A stretch of 64,000 nt of DNA from CALHVX01 sp964640725 (GTDB taxonomy: Bacteria; Pseudomonadota; Gammaproteobacteria; Pseudomonadales; Azotimanducaceae): positions 1-64,000 of the forward strand of contig CAZXIJ010000014.1 of the NCBI GenBank assembly GCA_964640725.1, read 5' to 3'. Shown in pieces: positions 25,382-32,810 of this stretch (positions are counted from its first letter, which is position 1; the number at the start of each line of letters is the position of its first letter). Both the position numbers and the translations under genes were made by a program. The notes beneath the pieces are model-generated. The model made no database searches. It worked only from the letters and a program-made list of their open reading frames with translations, and was not told the DNA's origin.

Positions 25382-26602
25382 TTGACCGATGCCAACGCTG
25401 CCTGGCCGGCAATGCTTAAAGCCGGTCAGCGCGTTTTTGTCGTTGGCGCTGTCGGAGAGCCCCAGGCCCTCTTGCAGCACCTGGCAGGGCAACCCTTGCC
25501 CGCTGACCTTGAGTTTGTGCAGTTTCCGCTGGCGGGATTCAACGACACTGACTTTACCGCGCTGTCTCCCACCGCGCGCCTGACCTCGGTCTTCATGACG
25601 CCCGCACTCAAGGGCGCTGACGCTGCGCGGTTCGCGTTTCTGCCCATGCAGATGCGGCAGTTTTACGACTACCTGGGACAGGGCATCGACATCGCGCTGA
25701 TCCAGGTTGCAAAGGACCGGGACGGGCATCTTCGGGCCGCGCCGAACGTGGATTTCCTGGGCGCCGTGCTGGCCAGCGACGCGCTGGTGGTCGCCCAGCT
25801 GAACGAGCAGATCCTGGCCCCGCCCGGATGCCCGCTGGTACCGCCTGCGCGGTTGGCCGCCCTGGTGCCTGCTGCAGCGCCCTTGCCGACGGTACCGGCG
25901 CCGGCGATTGACGATACGGCGGCGGCTGTGGCCGGGCACGTCGCCGGGCTGATCGCCGACGGCGATTGCCTGCAGACCGGTATCGGCGCGATCCCAACGG
26001 CCATCCTGCGGGGGCTGGGCGACAAGAACGATCTCGGCTGGCACGGCGGCCTGGTGGATGATGCGGTCCTCGATCTGATCCGCGCCGGTAACCTTACCGG
26101 GCGCCGCAAACGCATCGATGCGGGCGTTCACATCACGGGCATGGCGCTTTGCAGCCAGGCAGGCCACGAGCTTTTGGCAGACCTGCCGTCCGTGCAGTTT
26201 CGCGGTGCCTGCTATACCCATGATGCCGAGGTCATTCGCCAGCTGGATCGCTTTGTCTCCGTCAACTCCGCCGTGCAGGTGGATCTGTCGGGGCAGATCA
26301 ATGCCGAGGTGGTGGGCGGTCGCCAGATCTCCGGCACCGGCGGCAGCGTTGACTTCATGCGAGCCGCCCGGCGCTCTAACGGTGGCCGTTCCATCGTGGC
26401 CCTGGGGGCGACTGCCCGGGGCGGCAGCGTTTCTCGAATCGTGCCAACGGTGGAGCAGGTGACGGCCCTGCGGACGGATATCGATCTGGTCGTAACCGAG
26501 TACGGGGTCGCGAGTTTGCGGGACCTGCCGCTGGCCGCCCGGCGGGAAGCCCTCATCGCGATCGCCGCGCCGGAATTCCGCGCAGCGTTGCGCGAGGCCT
26601 GA
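25382..26602 (+). CDS. Acetyl-CoA hydrolase/CoA-transferase family protein
   Basis: The protein has 406 residues from a TTG codon, 3 nt after the GPx stop. The layout matches family I CoA-transferases of the 4-hydroxybutyrate/acetyl-CoA hydrolase group. An N-terminal Rossmann half is followed by LQTGIGAIPTAILRGL (about 199-214), SGQINAEVVGGRQISGTGG (about 304-322) and a C-terminal VTEYGVASLRDLP. At the place where 4-hydroxybutyrate CoA-transferases carry His-Thr-Glu-Met, this protein has His-Gly-Gly-Leu (GWHGGLVDDAVLDL). The catalytic Glu may be elsewhere, or the reaction may differ. The substrate is not resolved. Confidence 0.85.
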   Translation: MTDANAAWPAMLKAGQRVFVVGAVGEPQALLQHLAGQPLPADLEFVQFPLAGFNDTDFTALSPTARLTSVFMTPALKGADAARFAFLPMQMRQFYDYLGQGIDIALIQVAKDRDGHLRAAPNVDFLGAVLASDALVVAQLNEQILAPPGCPLVPPARLAALVPAAAPLPTVPAPAIDDTAAAVAGHVAGLIADGDCLQTGIGAIPTAILRGLGDKNDLGWHGGLVDDAVLDLIRAGNLTGRRKRIDAGVHITGMALCSQAGHELLADLPSVQFRGACYTHDAEVIRQLDRFVSVNSAVQVDLSGQINAEVVGGRQISGTGGSVDFMRAARRSNGGRSIVALGATARGGSVSRIVPTVEQVTALRTDIDLVVTEYGVASLRDLPLAARREALIAIAAPEFRAALREA

Positions 26603-26660
26603 TTCCAGCATCGAAAGGCGCGGAACTGTGACGCGACCGGCGTTGCGGGCGGACAGCGCG

Positions 26661-26678
26661 CACAGCGTGTGCGCTGTG
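26661..26678 (+). terminator. Hairpin after the CoA-transferase gene
   Basis: CACAGCG (26661-26667) and CGCTGTG (26672-26678) form a 7-bp stem with a TGTG loop, 60 bp after the stop. There is no U-tract, so termination is only possible, not certain. Confidence 0.4.
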
Positions 26679-26783
26679 TGTAGCGGGGGCTCGCCAGGAT
26701 CCCTAGAATGCTTGCAAGCCTCGTGAAAGGGAGGCCGCGAGTCCGGAGCATACCGGACCGCAAGGCAACGGAGACCGAAGGAC

Positions 26784-27029
26784 ATGGATTACATCGGCAT
26801 CGATCCGGCCGTTGGGCTTGAGTGCGCGGAATGCAAGCAAATTTCGCGCATCGCCTACAGCCAGCTGCTGGAACTGGTCGTCGACCAGGAGGATGTGGAG
26901 TGCCAGAGCTGCCACCGCATCATGAAACATGACTGGACCACGGTGAATGTGGTTCAGAACATCATCAAAAAGCGCATGCTGGACGCGAATGCGGCCAAAG
27001 CCCGGCGTTTTCGGGCCCAGGCGGGCTGA
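26784..27029 (+). CDS. Small zinc-ribbon protein
   Basis: This is an 81-residue protein with two knuckles, CAEC near residue 14 and CQSC near residue 39, spaced as in a zinc ribbon. A basic C-terminal helix (NIIKKRMLDANAAKARRFR) follows. It is not a family I can name. The fold suggests nucleic-acid or protein binding. GGAGACCGAAGGAC before the ATG is a good RBS. A TAGAAT box (26704-26709) within a GGATCCCTAGA word may be its -10 element. Confidence 0.72.
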   Translation: MDYIGIDPAVGLECAECKQISRIAYSQLLELVVDQEDVECQSCHRIMKHDWTTVNVVQNIIKKRMLDANAAKARRFRAQAG

Positions 27030-27158
27030 CAGCCCCGGTGCGCCGGCGACTGTGCCGGTGCCCGACAGGTTCGAGCTCCGCAGGCATGTCATGCAGCTCG
27101 CCTGATTTCGGTATCATTGGCGGATCGGTGCGCAAAGCACCTTGTCAGAGTCGCCGCC

Positions 27159-27806
27159 ATGGCCCACGTTTCCCCTTTGCCGGACGAGGCGCTTGCCGCC
27201 TACGAGCCGTTCTTTGCCGCGACTGCGGCCAGCATGGGCTTCGTGCCCAACTCCATGAAAACGATGGCGCACCTGCCGCAGCTGCCGGTGGCGCTGATGA
27301 TGCTCGCCTCAACGAGCTTTGGCGGCGATCTCAAAGCCATGGCGGCGCAGCTCGGCGCGGCGATTCCTGATAACGCGGGCGCCGAAGAAGCGCTGCCACC
27401 GTCTCTGATCCAGCTGGTGGCGTTCGCGTGCAGCACGCGCGCCGGCTGCCGCTACTGCCAGGCCCACACCTCACACAGCGGCCACCGGGCCGGCGCCACC
27501 GAGCAGCAGCTGGCCGACATCCTCAGCTACGACAGCAGCCCGCACTTCACAGCGGCCGAGCGTGCCGCGCTGGCCCTGGCCTTCGCCGCGGCAGCGGTGC
27601 CGAACGACAGCACCCCGGAACACTTTGCCGCGCTGCGGGCCCATTACAGCGAGCGGCAAATTGTTCAGCTCGTGGGCGTGATCTCCACCTTCGGGTTTCT
27701 GAATCGCTGGAACGACACCATGGCCACGGCGCTGGAAGCTGCCCCCAGGGCGTTCGCCGAGGACCATCTGGGCAGTGTTGACTGGCAGCCTGGCAAGCAC
27801 GCCTGA
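27159..27806 (+). CDS. Carboxymuconolactone decarboxylase/AhpD-like peroxidase-related protein
   Basis: This is a 215-residue all-helical protein with the AhpD redox motif CRYCQAHTSHSG (Cys97, Cys100, His103) preceded by a third Cys (Cys91). Typical members are alkylhydroperoxidase-like proteins of about 190-220 residues with one CxxC active site. It probably reduces peroxides or relays disulphides. The ATG at 27159 is chosen because an upstream in-frame TTG adds an unconserved Arg-rich stretch. The stop is 2 nt before the SRAP gene, so they probably share a transcript. Confidence 0.85.
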   Translation: MAHVSPLPDEALAAYEPFFAATAASMGFVPNSMKTMAHLPQLPVALMMLASTSFGGDLKAMAAQLGAAIPDNAGAEEALPPSLIQLVAFACSTRAGCRYCQAHTSHSGHRAGATEQQLADILSYDSSPHFTAAERAALALAFAAAAVPNDSTPEHFAALRAHYSERQIVQLVGVISTFGFLNRWNDTMATALEAAPRAFAEDHLGSVDWQPGKHA

Positions 27807-27808
27807 CC

Positions 27809-28525
27809 ATGTGCGGTCGCTTCAACATCACCGCAGACCCCCTGGCGCAGCTACTGATGCTGTTGCTGGATATTTCCTACCCGGGCCCCGATCGCATGAA
27901 CGTTGCGCCGACAGAAACGGTGCCCGTACTGCGGCAGACCGACGACGGTGAGGCCGAACTGGTGCCCATGCGCTGGTGGCTGACACCCTTCTGGGCGAAG
28001 GAGGCCAGCACCCGCTACAGCATGTTCAATGCGAAGAGCGAAACTGCAGCCAAAAGCCCTGCCTTTCGCGAGCCCTACCGCAAGCGGCGCTGCGTGGTGC
28101 CGGTCAGCGGCTTCTATGAATGGGCAAAGGGGCGACTGGACGGCGAAGCGGTCAAGCTGCCGTATTTTATCCGGCCGCAGGACGATCCGGGCATGCTGTT
28201 GGCCGGGCTGTGGGATCGCTGGCGCGACCCGCAAGCCGATGCCGACGCACCGCTGCTGGAAAGCTTCACGATCCTGACCACAGCGGCGAATCCGGCGCTG
28301 GAGTTTGTGCACCACCGGCAGCCGGTCATGCTCTCCGTCGACGACGCGCGCCGCTGGCTCGACATGGCGGTGCCGACAGAAGCGCTCGAAGACCTGTACG
28401 ATTCGCTCATCCCCCTGCGTCTGGAAGCTGTGCCTGTGTCGACCCACGTCAACAATGCCCGAAACGATGGCGAGCGCTGCGTCACCCCGGTGGGCGATGC
28501 GCTGCTGATCGGTGCGACCTCTTGA
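27809..28525 (+). CDS. yedK: SRAP-domain protein (YedK/HMCES), abasic-site DNA crosslinker
   Basis: The 238-residue protein begins Met-Cys, and Cys2 becomes the N-terminal nucleophile after Met removal. It forms a stable thiazolidine crosslink with abasic sites in single-stranded DNA. Supporting residues are Asn31 (MNVAPTE), Asn74 (MFNAKSET), Glu104 (SGFYEW) and His168 (VHHRQPV). The last motif is usually H-x-R-M-P; here Met is Gln. All catalytic residues are present. The downstream gene starts inside its stop codon (TTGA). Confidence 0.93.
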   Translation: MCGRFNITADPLAQLLMLLLDISYPGPDRMNVAPTETVPVLRQTDDGEAELVPMRWWLTPFWAKEASTRYSMFNAKSETAAKSPAFREPYRKRRCVVPVSGFYEWAKGRLDGEAVKLPYFIRPQDDPGMLLAGLWDRWRDPQADADAPLLESFTILTTAANPALEFVHHRQPVMLSVDDARRWLDMAVPTEALEDLYDSLIPLRLEAVPVSTHVNNARNDGERCVTPVGDALLIGATS

Positions 28526-28980
28526 TCCTGCGGGAAAACGGCCGCTGGCAGGGCAAAGGCAACCTGCTGACCCTGGGCAGCACGCGCAGCCAGCCCATGA
28601 CGCTGGAAGCGTCGGTACTGGTCGACGATACGGGAGCAACGCTGACCGGTGAACTCACCCTCACGGGCTTTGGCGAGCTGCCGGTGTCCATTCGCGTTGC
28701 GGAAGACGATACCGGGCTCTATGCCATTGATCTGCATGTGGGCGGGCGCGCCTTTGACGGCAGCGCCAAGATGGAAAGCCTGCCGAACATGGGCTTTCTG
28801 TGGTCAGACAGCCATCCGCATACCGCGAGCTTTGCGATCTTCGAGGCCCGGGAGACCTTTGGCTGCAGGGGGTTCGTGAAGCTGGCGGAAGCCACTTACA
28901 CCTGGGAACTGGCGCTGTTTCCGTTCCAGGCGCGATCGGCCGGGGACAACGTGGTGAGCCTGAGAGACCGGCGCCGCTAG
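28522..28980 (+). CDS. Hypothetical protein coupled to the SRAP gene
   Basis: This 152-residue, beta-rich protein is of no family I recognise. It begins at TTG 28522, overlapping the yedK stop, with 'MILRENGRWQGKGNLL' as N-terminus. Recurrent strands (ASVLVDDTGATLTGELTLTG, AIDLHVGG) and a conserved-looking HPHTASFAIFEARETFGCRGF suggest a small beta-sandwich. There is no signal peptide or membrane segment. An upstream in-frame start would overlap yedK extensively and is rejected. The stop codon lies inside a perfect 28-bp palindrome. Confidence 0.65.
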   Translation: MILRENGRWQGKGNLLTLGSTRSQPMTLEASVLVDDTGATLTGELTLTGFGELPVSIRVAEDDTGLYAIDLHVGGRAFDGSAKMESLPNMGFLWSDSHPHTASFAIFEARETFGCRGFVKLAEATYTWELALFPFQARSAGDNVVSLRDRRR

Positions 28981-28992
28981 CGGCGCCGGTCT
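28965..28992. terminator. Perfect 28-bp palindrome between convergent genes
   Basis: The 28 bases are an exact inverted repeat centred on CTAG, with arms AGACCGGCGCCG and CGGCGCCGGTCT. The TAG stop of the 152-residue gene lies in the middle. There is no U-tract, but the GC-rich stem and its place between converging genes suit a bidirectional terminator or RNA-stabilising hairpin. Confidence 0.7.
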
Positions 28993-29016
28993 AGCTCTGG
29001 TTGCGTGCTCCGTGGG

Positions 29017-30255
29017 CTAGCCGACCCAGACGTCGGTGCGCACGGGATCCGGTTCCGGATACTTGCCCAGCTCCAGCCGGCCAATGGTGCGGCGATGCAC
29101 TTCGTCCGGGCCGTCTGCCAGACGCAACGTCCGTTGCCCCGAGTACATCTTCGCCAGCGGGAACACCTGGCTGACGCCGGCGCCGCCGTGGATCTGGATC
29201 GCGTCGTCAATCACTTGCAGGGCGATATTTGGCACGGCGACCTTGATCTGCGCGATTTCGGACCGGGCGATCTTGTTGCCGACCGTGTCCATCATCCACG
29301 CTGCTTTCAGGGTCAGGAGCCGAGCCATCTCGATGTTGATCCGCGCATCGGCGATCTTGTCGATGTTGCCGCCCAGGTCTGAGAGCTTCTTGCCGAAGGC
29401 TTCCTTGGAAATGCTGCGCCGGCACATCAGCTCCAGGGCCCGCTCGGCGACGCCGATAGAACGCATGCAGTGGTGAATGCGGCCCGGTCCAAGGCGCCCC
29501 TGGGCAATCTCGAAGCCCCGGCCGGAGCCGAGAATGAGGTTTTCCTTGGGCACCCGGACGTCGGTAAAGCGTACATGCCCGTGTCCGTGGGGGGCGTCGT
29601 CGTAGCCGAAGACATGCATCATCTTCAGGATCTCGACGCCTTCGGTTTTGACCGGCACCAGAATCTGCGACTGCCGGGAGTGGCGGGGCGCGTCCGGCTC
29701 AGTGATGCACATCACGATCATGATCTCGCAGCGCGGGTCGCCGATGCCAGAGGTCCACCACTTCTCGCCGTTGAGCACCCATTCGTCACCGTCCAGCCGA
29801 GCATCCAGCGCGATGTTGGTGGCATCTGATGAGGCGACCTGAGGCTCTGTCATCGCAAAGGCAGAACGCATCTCGCCGGCGAGCAGCGGCTTGAGCCAGC
29901 GCTCTTTCTGCTCTTCGTTGCCGTAGCGTTCAATGACTTCCATGTTGCCGGTATCCGGCGCCGAGCAGTTCATAGCTTCGGATGACAGCGGATACTTGCC
30001 CAGAATCTCGGCGATGTGGGCGTAGTCGACATTGTTCATGCCGGCGCCGCGCTCGCTGTCGGGCAGGAAGAAATTCCACAGGCCGCGCTCCTTGGCCTTT
30101 TCCTTCATCAGCTCCATGGCCTCCGGCACGGTCCAGCGGCCGCCGGCGTTGACCTGCTCGGCGAACGCGGCTTCGTTGGGCACGACGTAGTCTTGAATGT
30201 AGGCGTTGATGTCCGCAATCAGCGGTTTGACGCGGTCTGAAATGCCAAGGTCCAT
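29017..30255 (-). CDS. Acyl-CoA dehydrogenase (ACAD11-like)
   Basis: This is a 412-residue flavoprotein of the acyl-CoA dehydrogenase superfamily. It has the FAD/substrate-binding segment FAMTEPQVASSDATNI (about 130-145), the mid-domain GEKWWTSGIGDPRC, and the C-terminal GRLGPGRIHHCMRSIG and IQIHGGAGVSQVFPLAKMY with RTLRLADGPDEVHRRTI. It oxidises acyl-CoA to 2-enoyl-CoA. The sequence resembles the ACAD10/11 group, which fits the APH-type phosphotransferase at the window start. AGGGAGC before the ATG at 30255 sets the start. It is divergent from the histidine phosphatase gene. Confidence 0.93.
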   Translation of the reverse strand: MDLGISDRVKPLIADINAYIQDYVVPNEAAFAEQVNAGGRWTVPEAMELMKEKAKERGLWNFFLPDSERGAGMNNVDYAHIAEILGKYPLSSEAMNCSAPDTGNMEVIERYGNEEQKERWLKPLLAGEMRSAFAMTEPQVASSDATNIALDARLDGDEWVLNGEKWWTSGIGDPRCEIMIVMCITEPDAPRHSRQSQILVPVKTEGVEILKMMHVFGYDDAPHGHGHVRFTDVRVPKENLILGSGRGFEIAQGRLGPGRIHHCMRSIGVAERALELMCRRSISKEAFGKKLSDLGGNIDKIADARINIEMARLLTLKAAWMMDTVGNKIARSEIAQIKVAVPNIALQVIDDAIQIHGGAGVSQVFPLAKMYSGQRTLRLADGPDEVHRRTIGRLELGKYPEPDPVRTDVWVG

Positions 30256-30380
30256 ACTTGCTCCCTGAGGGTTCTTGAGTGTCTCGTGATGGGTCCGGAT
30301 ACTACCGCAAGCGGCTGCTGTCCGGCGACTGATGCCCAGGATCTGCCGACTTACCGTCCTACTCAATACAGGAAAACCGA

Positions 30381-31082
30381 ATGACTGAACCCGCCTACGG
30401 CGAGGATACCGCTGCGCTGATCGACTCGGTGCTCGACCGCGGCGTTTCCCGGGCTGTCGTGTTTATGCGGCACTCCGCCAGGACCTTTGACCCGGCCATT
30501 CACGACCTCGCCAACCAGCTGACGCCAGAAGGCCGCGACCTGGCCCGGGGCCTCGGCGGCGCGCTGCGCCCCGGTCTGCACCTGCGAGGCTATGCCAGCC
30601 CCCCGCAGCGCTGCGTGGACACCGCAGAGCTGTTGCTGGAGGGCTACCGGGAGACGAACGGGGCGCAGGGCACCACGGGCCGCATCCGGGTGCTGGAAGC
30701 CTTGGGACCGTTCTATGCCCTGGACCAGGTTCGCATGTGGATGGGCATGCGTGAGGCAGGCGGGTTACAGGCCTACGTGCAACAGTGGAGCGACGGCGAG
30801 ATTGGCCCGGATATCCTGCTCGAGGCGGATGCCTCGGCGCGAATCATCGGCCGCGTGCTGGCCGGCCGGCTCGACGCGGCGCCGGTCGACGGCCCGAGCC
30901 TGGACATTTGCGTGAGCCACGATATCTCCGTGCACATGGTGCGCGATCAGCTGCTGCGGCAGGGCGTTGATCGGGGCGATGTGCGGTTTCTGGATGCGCT
31001 CGTGCTCTACCGCGAGAACGGCGAGCTGTGGCTGCGCAGCCACCTCGACGAGGCGGTCGCGGTCACGGCCTTGCTCGCCTGA
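30381..31082 (+). CDS. Histidine phosphatase superfamily protein
   Basis: This is a 233-residue phosphoglycerate-mutase-like protein. The phospho-acceptor motif is FMRHSART (Arg-His), with the second catalytic His in DICVSHDISVH and supporting Arg in YASPPQRCVDTAE. In the usual RHG motif the Gly is Ser here. The substrate is unknown. CAGGAAAA precedes the ATG. It converges on the Arg-rich exported protein. Confidence 0.85.
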   Translation: MTEPAYGEDTAALIDSVLDRGVSRAVVFMRHSARTFDPAIHDLANQLTPEGRDLARGLGGALRPGLHLRGYASPPQRCVDTAELLLEGYRETNGAQGTTGRIRVLEALGPFYALDQVRMWMGMREAGGLQAYVQQWSDGEIGPDILLEADASARIIGRVLAGRLDAAPVDGPSLDICVSHDISVHMVRDQLLRQGVDRGDVRFLDALVLYRENGELWLRSHLDEAVAVTALLA

Positions 31083-31097
31083 GCGGCGCCGCCCCGG

Positions 31098-32066
31098 CTA
31101 CTGGATGACGCGTCGCGCTGAGCCGCTGCGGGTCGCGCGAACGCTGCCGCCCCGGGACTCGGCGCGGCGGGGAGTCTGAGCCCGACGGGGGGCGGCCCGA
31201 GCGCGCCGGGTCGATTCCGTTCTGGGCCGGCTCTGCCGCGGTCGCTGCTGCGCCCGGGCAGGCTGCTCCGTTCTGATTCGCGCCCGCTGCGAGCGCTGCG
31301 GCCGCGGCGCCCCTTGCGGCTGCTGGACTTGAGCCGGGCGGTTTGCCGCCGGGGCCTCGTTGCCGCGCCACTGGCGGTGCTCGATCGGAGTCCCGGGCTG
31401 TGCCGCCGGTGCGCGTTGGCGCGGTGCGGGGCGGCCGCGATTGTAGCTCCGATACCAGCGGCGGCTGTGTCCGTGACGCCAGTGATAGGGATCCGGGCAG
31501 CCTCGATCAAACCCGGTGCCCGCAAAGCCCCGGCTCCCGTAGCCCCAGCCGGAACCACGATAGAACGGGTCCCGGTGCTGGTAGTGGCGGCTGCGGCCGA
31601 TGATGCGGACGTTGCCCGGCACTGCGGCAAGGCGGGTGCTGGTCGCCGGGGCCAACCGCACGAGCAGGCCGTGGGCCTGGCTGCCGGGACCCAGTCGCAG
31701 CTGCCAGCGCGTGCTGCGGATCGGCGGAACGCCGATGGCGGTGGCGTGATCGCGCAGGGGCACACGGTCAAGGCGGGTACGGCCGACGGTGACTTCGGCA
31801 TAGGAGTGGCGTTTGCGGCGCTCCACGTCGGCTTCAACCACCACTTCGTAAAGCAGGTAGTCGTCCAGCGGCAGCTCGTAGTGCGCATCCAGGAGTTGGT
31901 CGACCCGCACCGTTTCGCCGGCGCGGATGGCCACAGGCAGGTGGACTTCCAGCAAATCGTCGTCCGCCGCCGGGGCAGCGAAGGCCGGCACCGCGAAGGC
32001 TGCGATGGCGCTCGCGAGCAGGGTGAATAGCCGGGGCGCAACGGTCCTGAATTGAGGCAGCGGCAT
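31098..32066 (-). CDS. Exported Arg/Pro/Gln-rich protein of unknown function
   Basis: The protein has 322 residues with a signal peptide (LLASAIAAFAVPAFAAPA). The first 120 mature residues form an ordered, beta-rich part with no family I recognise (VHLPVAIRAGETVRVDQLLD). A middle Gly/Tyr/His-rich stretch follows (RGSGWGYGSRGF, HWRHGHSRRWYRS). The last 120 residues are almost entirely Arg, Pro, Gln, Ala and Ser and strongly basic. AAGGAGG before the ATG confirms the start. An overlapping frame is open here too but lacks a signal and RBS. The basic tail might bind nucleic acid or anionic cell-wall polymers. Confidence 0.75.
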   Translation of the reverse strand: MPLPQFRTVAPRLFTLLASAIAAFAVPAFAAPAADDDLLEVHLPVAIRAGETVRVDQLLDAHYELPLDDYLLYEVVVEADVERRKRHSYAEVTVGRTRLDRVPLRDHATAIGVPPIRSTRWQLRLGPGSQAHGLLVRLAPATSTRLAAVPGNVRIIGRSRHYQHRDPFYRGSGWGYGSRGFAGTGFDRGCPDPYHWRHGHSRRWYRSYNRGRPAPRQRAPAAQPGTPIEHRQWRGNEAPAANRPAQVQQPQGAPRPQRSQRARIRTEQPARAQQRPRQSRPRTESTRRARAAPRRAQTPRRAESRGGSVRATRSGSARRVIQ

Positions 32067-32277
32067 GGCTTACCTCCTTCTGAGCAGAGCGCTCACCATA
32101 CCGAATCGATCTGAACAGGTTCTGAATATCGTTCAGCGAACTGTCAATTGCCCCGTGACAGCGCCATCAACTCGATATCACTTTGACGAGATGTGCGCGC
32201 TGGGCCGGGGCAATCGCCGGGCTCAGCGCCCGCGCCCGGGGGCCTGTGGGAGGATTCTGATCAATCGTCGCAGCCTG

Positions 32278-32296
32278 CCCGGGCACCTCGCCCGGG
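32278..32296 (+). promoter_or_regulatory. Leader hairpin before the double-glycine peptide gene
   Basis: CCCGGGC (32278-32284) and GCCCGGG (32290-32296) form a 7-bp GC stem with an ACCTC loop, 40 nt before the ATG. It may control translation or transcription of the peptide gene. No clear sigma70 promoter was found in 32067-32336. Confidence 0.4.
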
Positions 32297-32336
32297 ACTC
32301 TGCAGACACCGGTTTTTCAACCAGAGGGCTTAGGCC

Positions 32337-32597
32337 ATGACCCATGTATCGATTCAGTCCGCAGCGGCGCCAACCGGCGTTGACTCCGGGTTTCCCGGAA
32401 GGCTGCTTACCGACGCAGAGCTTGATGCTGTCAGCGGCGGATTCAGCGCCTACGAGCGGTCGCTCACAACCGCGGTCAGCTTCGCCGGTCTGGCGGCCGC
32501 GTCGCTCGTATCGGCGCCCTTTGTCGCGGGTGCCTTTGCTTTGGGCTCGATCACTGCCAGCGGCATCGCGATCTTCTCGTCACTGACAAGTCGCTAG
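32337..32597 (+). CDS. Double-glycine-leader peptide, bacteriocin/microcin-like precursor
   Basis: The peptide has 86 residues. Residues of about 20-35 read GRLLTDAELDAVSGG, a textbook double-glycine leader (Leu/Glu-Leu/Val-x-Gly-Gly) recognised by peptidase-containing ABC transporters. Cleavage after the GG at 34-35 would release a hydrophobic core of 51 residues rich in Ala, Ser, Gly and Phe (AAASLVSAPFVAGAFALGS) with no Cys. This composition resembles class II bacteriocins or microcins. GAGGG lies 10 nt before the ATG. No transporter or accessory protease is in the window. The function is inferred from the leader only. Confidence 0.7.
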   Translation: MTHVSIQSAAAPTGVDSGFPGRLLTDAELDAVSGGFSAYERSLTTAVSFAGLAAASLVSAPFVAGAFALGSITASGIAIFSSLTSR

Positions 32598-32623
32598 GAT
32601 ATCCGGCAGAGTCTCGTCGCATC

Positions 32624-32640
32624 GGGCAGCCCGGCTGCCC
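32624..32640 (+). terminator. Hairpin between the two small peptide genes
   Basis: GGGCAGC (32624-32630) and GCTGCCC (32634-32640) form a tight 7-bp stem with a CCG loop, 27 nt after the first stop and 14 nt before the second start. It may act as a partial terminator that sets the ratio of the two products. Confidence 0.5.
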
Positions 32641-32654
32641 CGCTGGAGGATCTT

Positions 32655-32810
32655 ATGAGTTCAGGAATGATCTGGCTGACGGTCTCGATGGTCGTCGGCA
32701 GCTCGCTCGGCTTTGCTCTTGGCACGCCATTCGTCGGCCTGGCGGTCGGCACCGCTGTTGGTGGCCTGCTGGCGTGGTTGATTGGACGGCGGTCAGATCG
32801 CGAACAGTGA
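32655..32810 (+). CDS. Small glycine-zipper membrane peptide (possible immunity/partner)
   Basis: This is a 51-residue peptide, mostly two hydrophobic stretches rich in Gly, Ala and Val with GxxxG spacings (GSSLGFALG, GLAVGTAVGG), ending in a charged tail GRRSDREQ. GGAGG 5-6 nt before the ATG is a strong RBS. It lies 57 bp after the double-glycine peptide gene. The position, size and membrane character fit an immunity protein or second peptide. It overlaps the convergent alkX-like gene by 18 bp. It is too short for homology judgement. Confidence 0.62.
   Translation: MSSGMIWLTVSMVVGSSLGFALGTPFVGLAVGTAVGGLLAWLIGRRSDREQ

Noticed and set aside
31007..32041. Alternative frame over the Arg-rich exported protein
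   Set aside because: It lacks a signal peptide and RBS and is Arg/Pro/Ser-rich throughout, whereas the chosen frame has both a signal and AAGGAGG.
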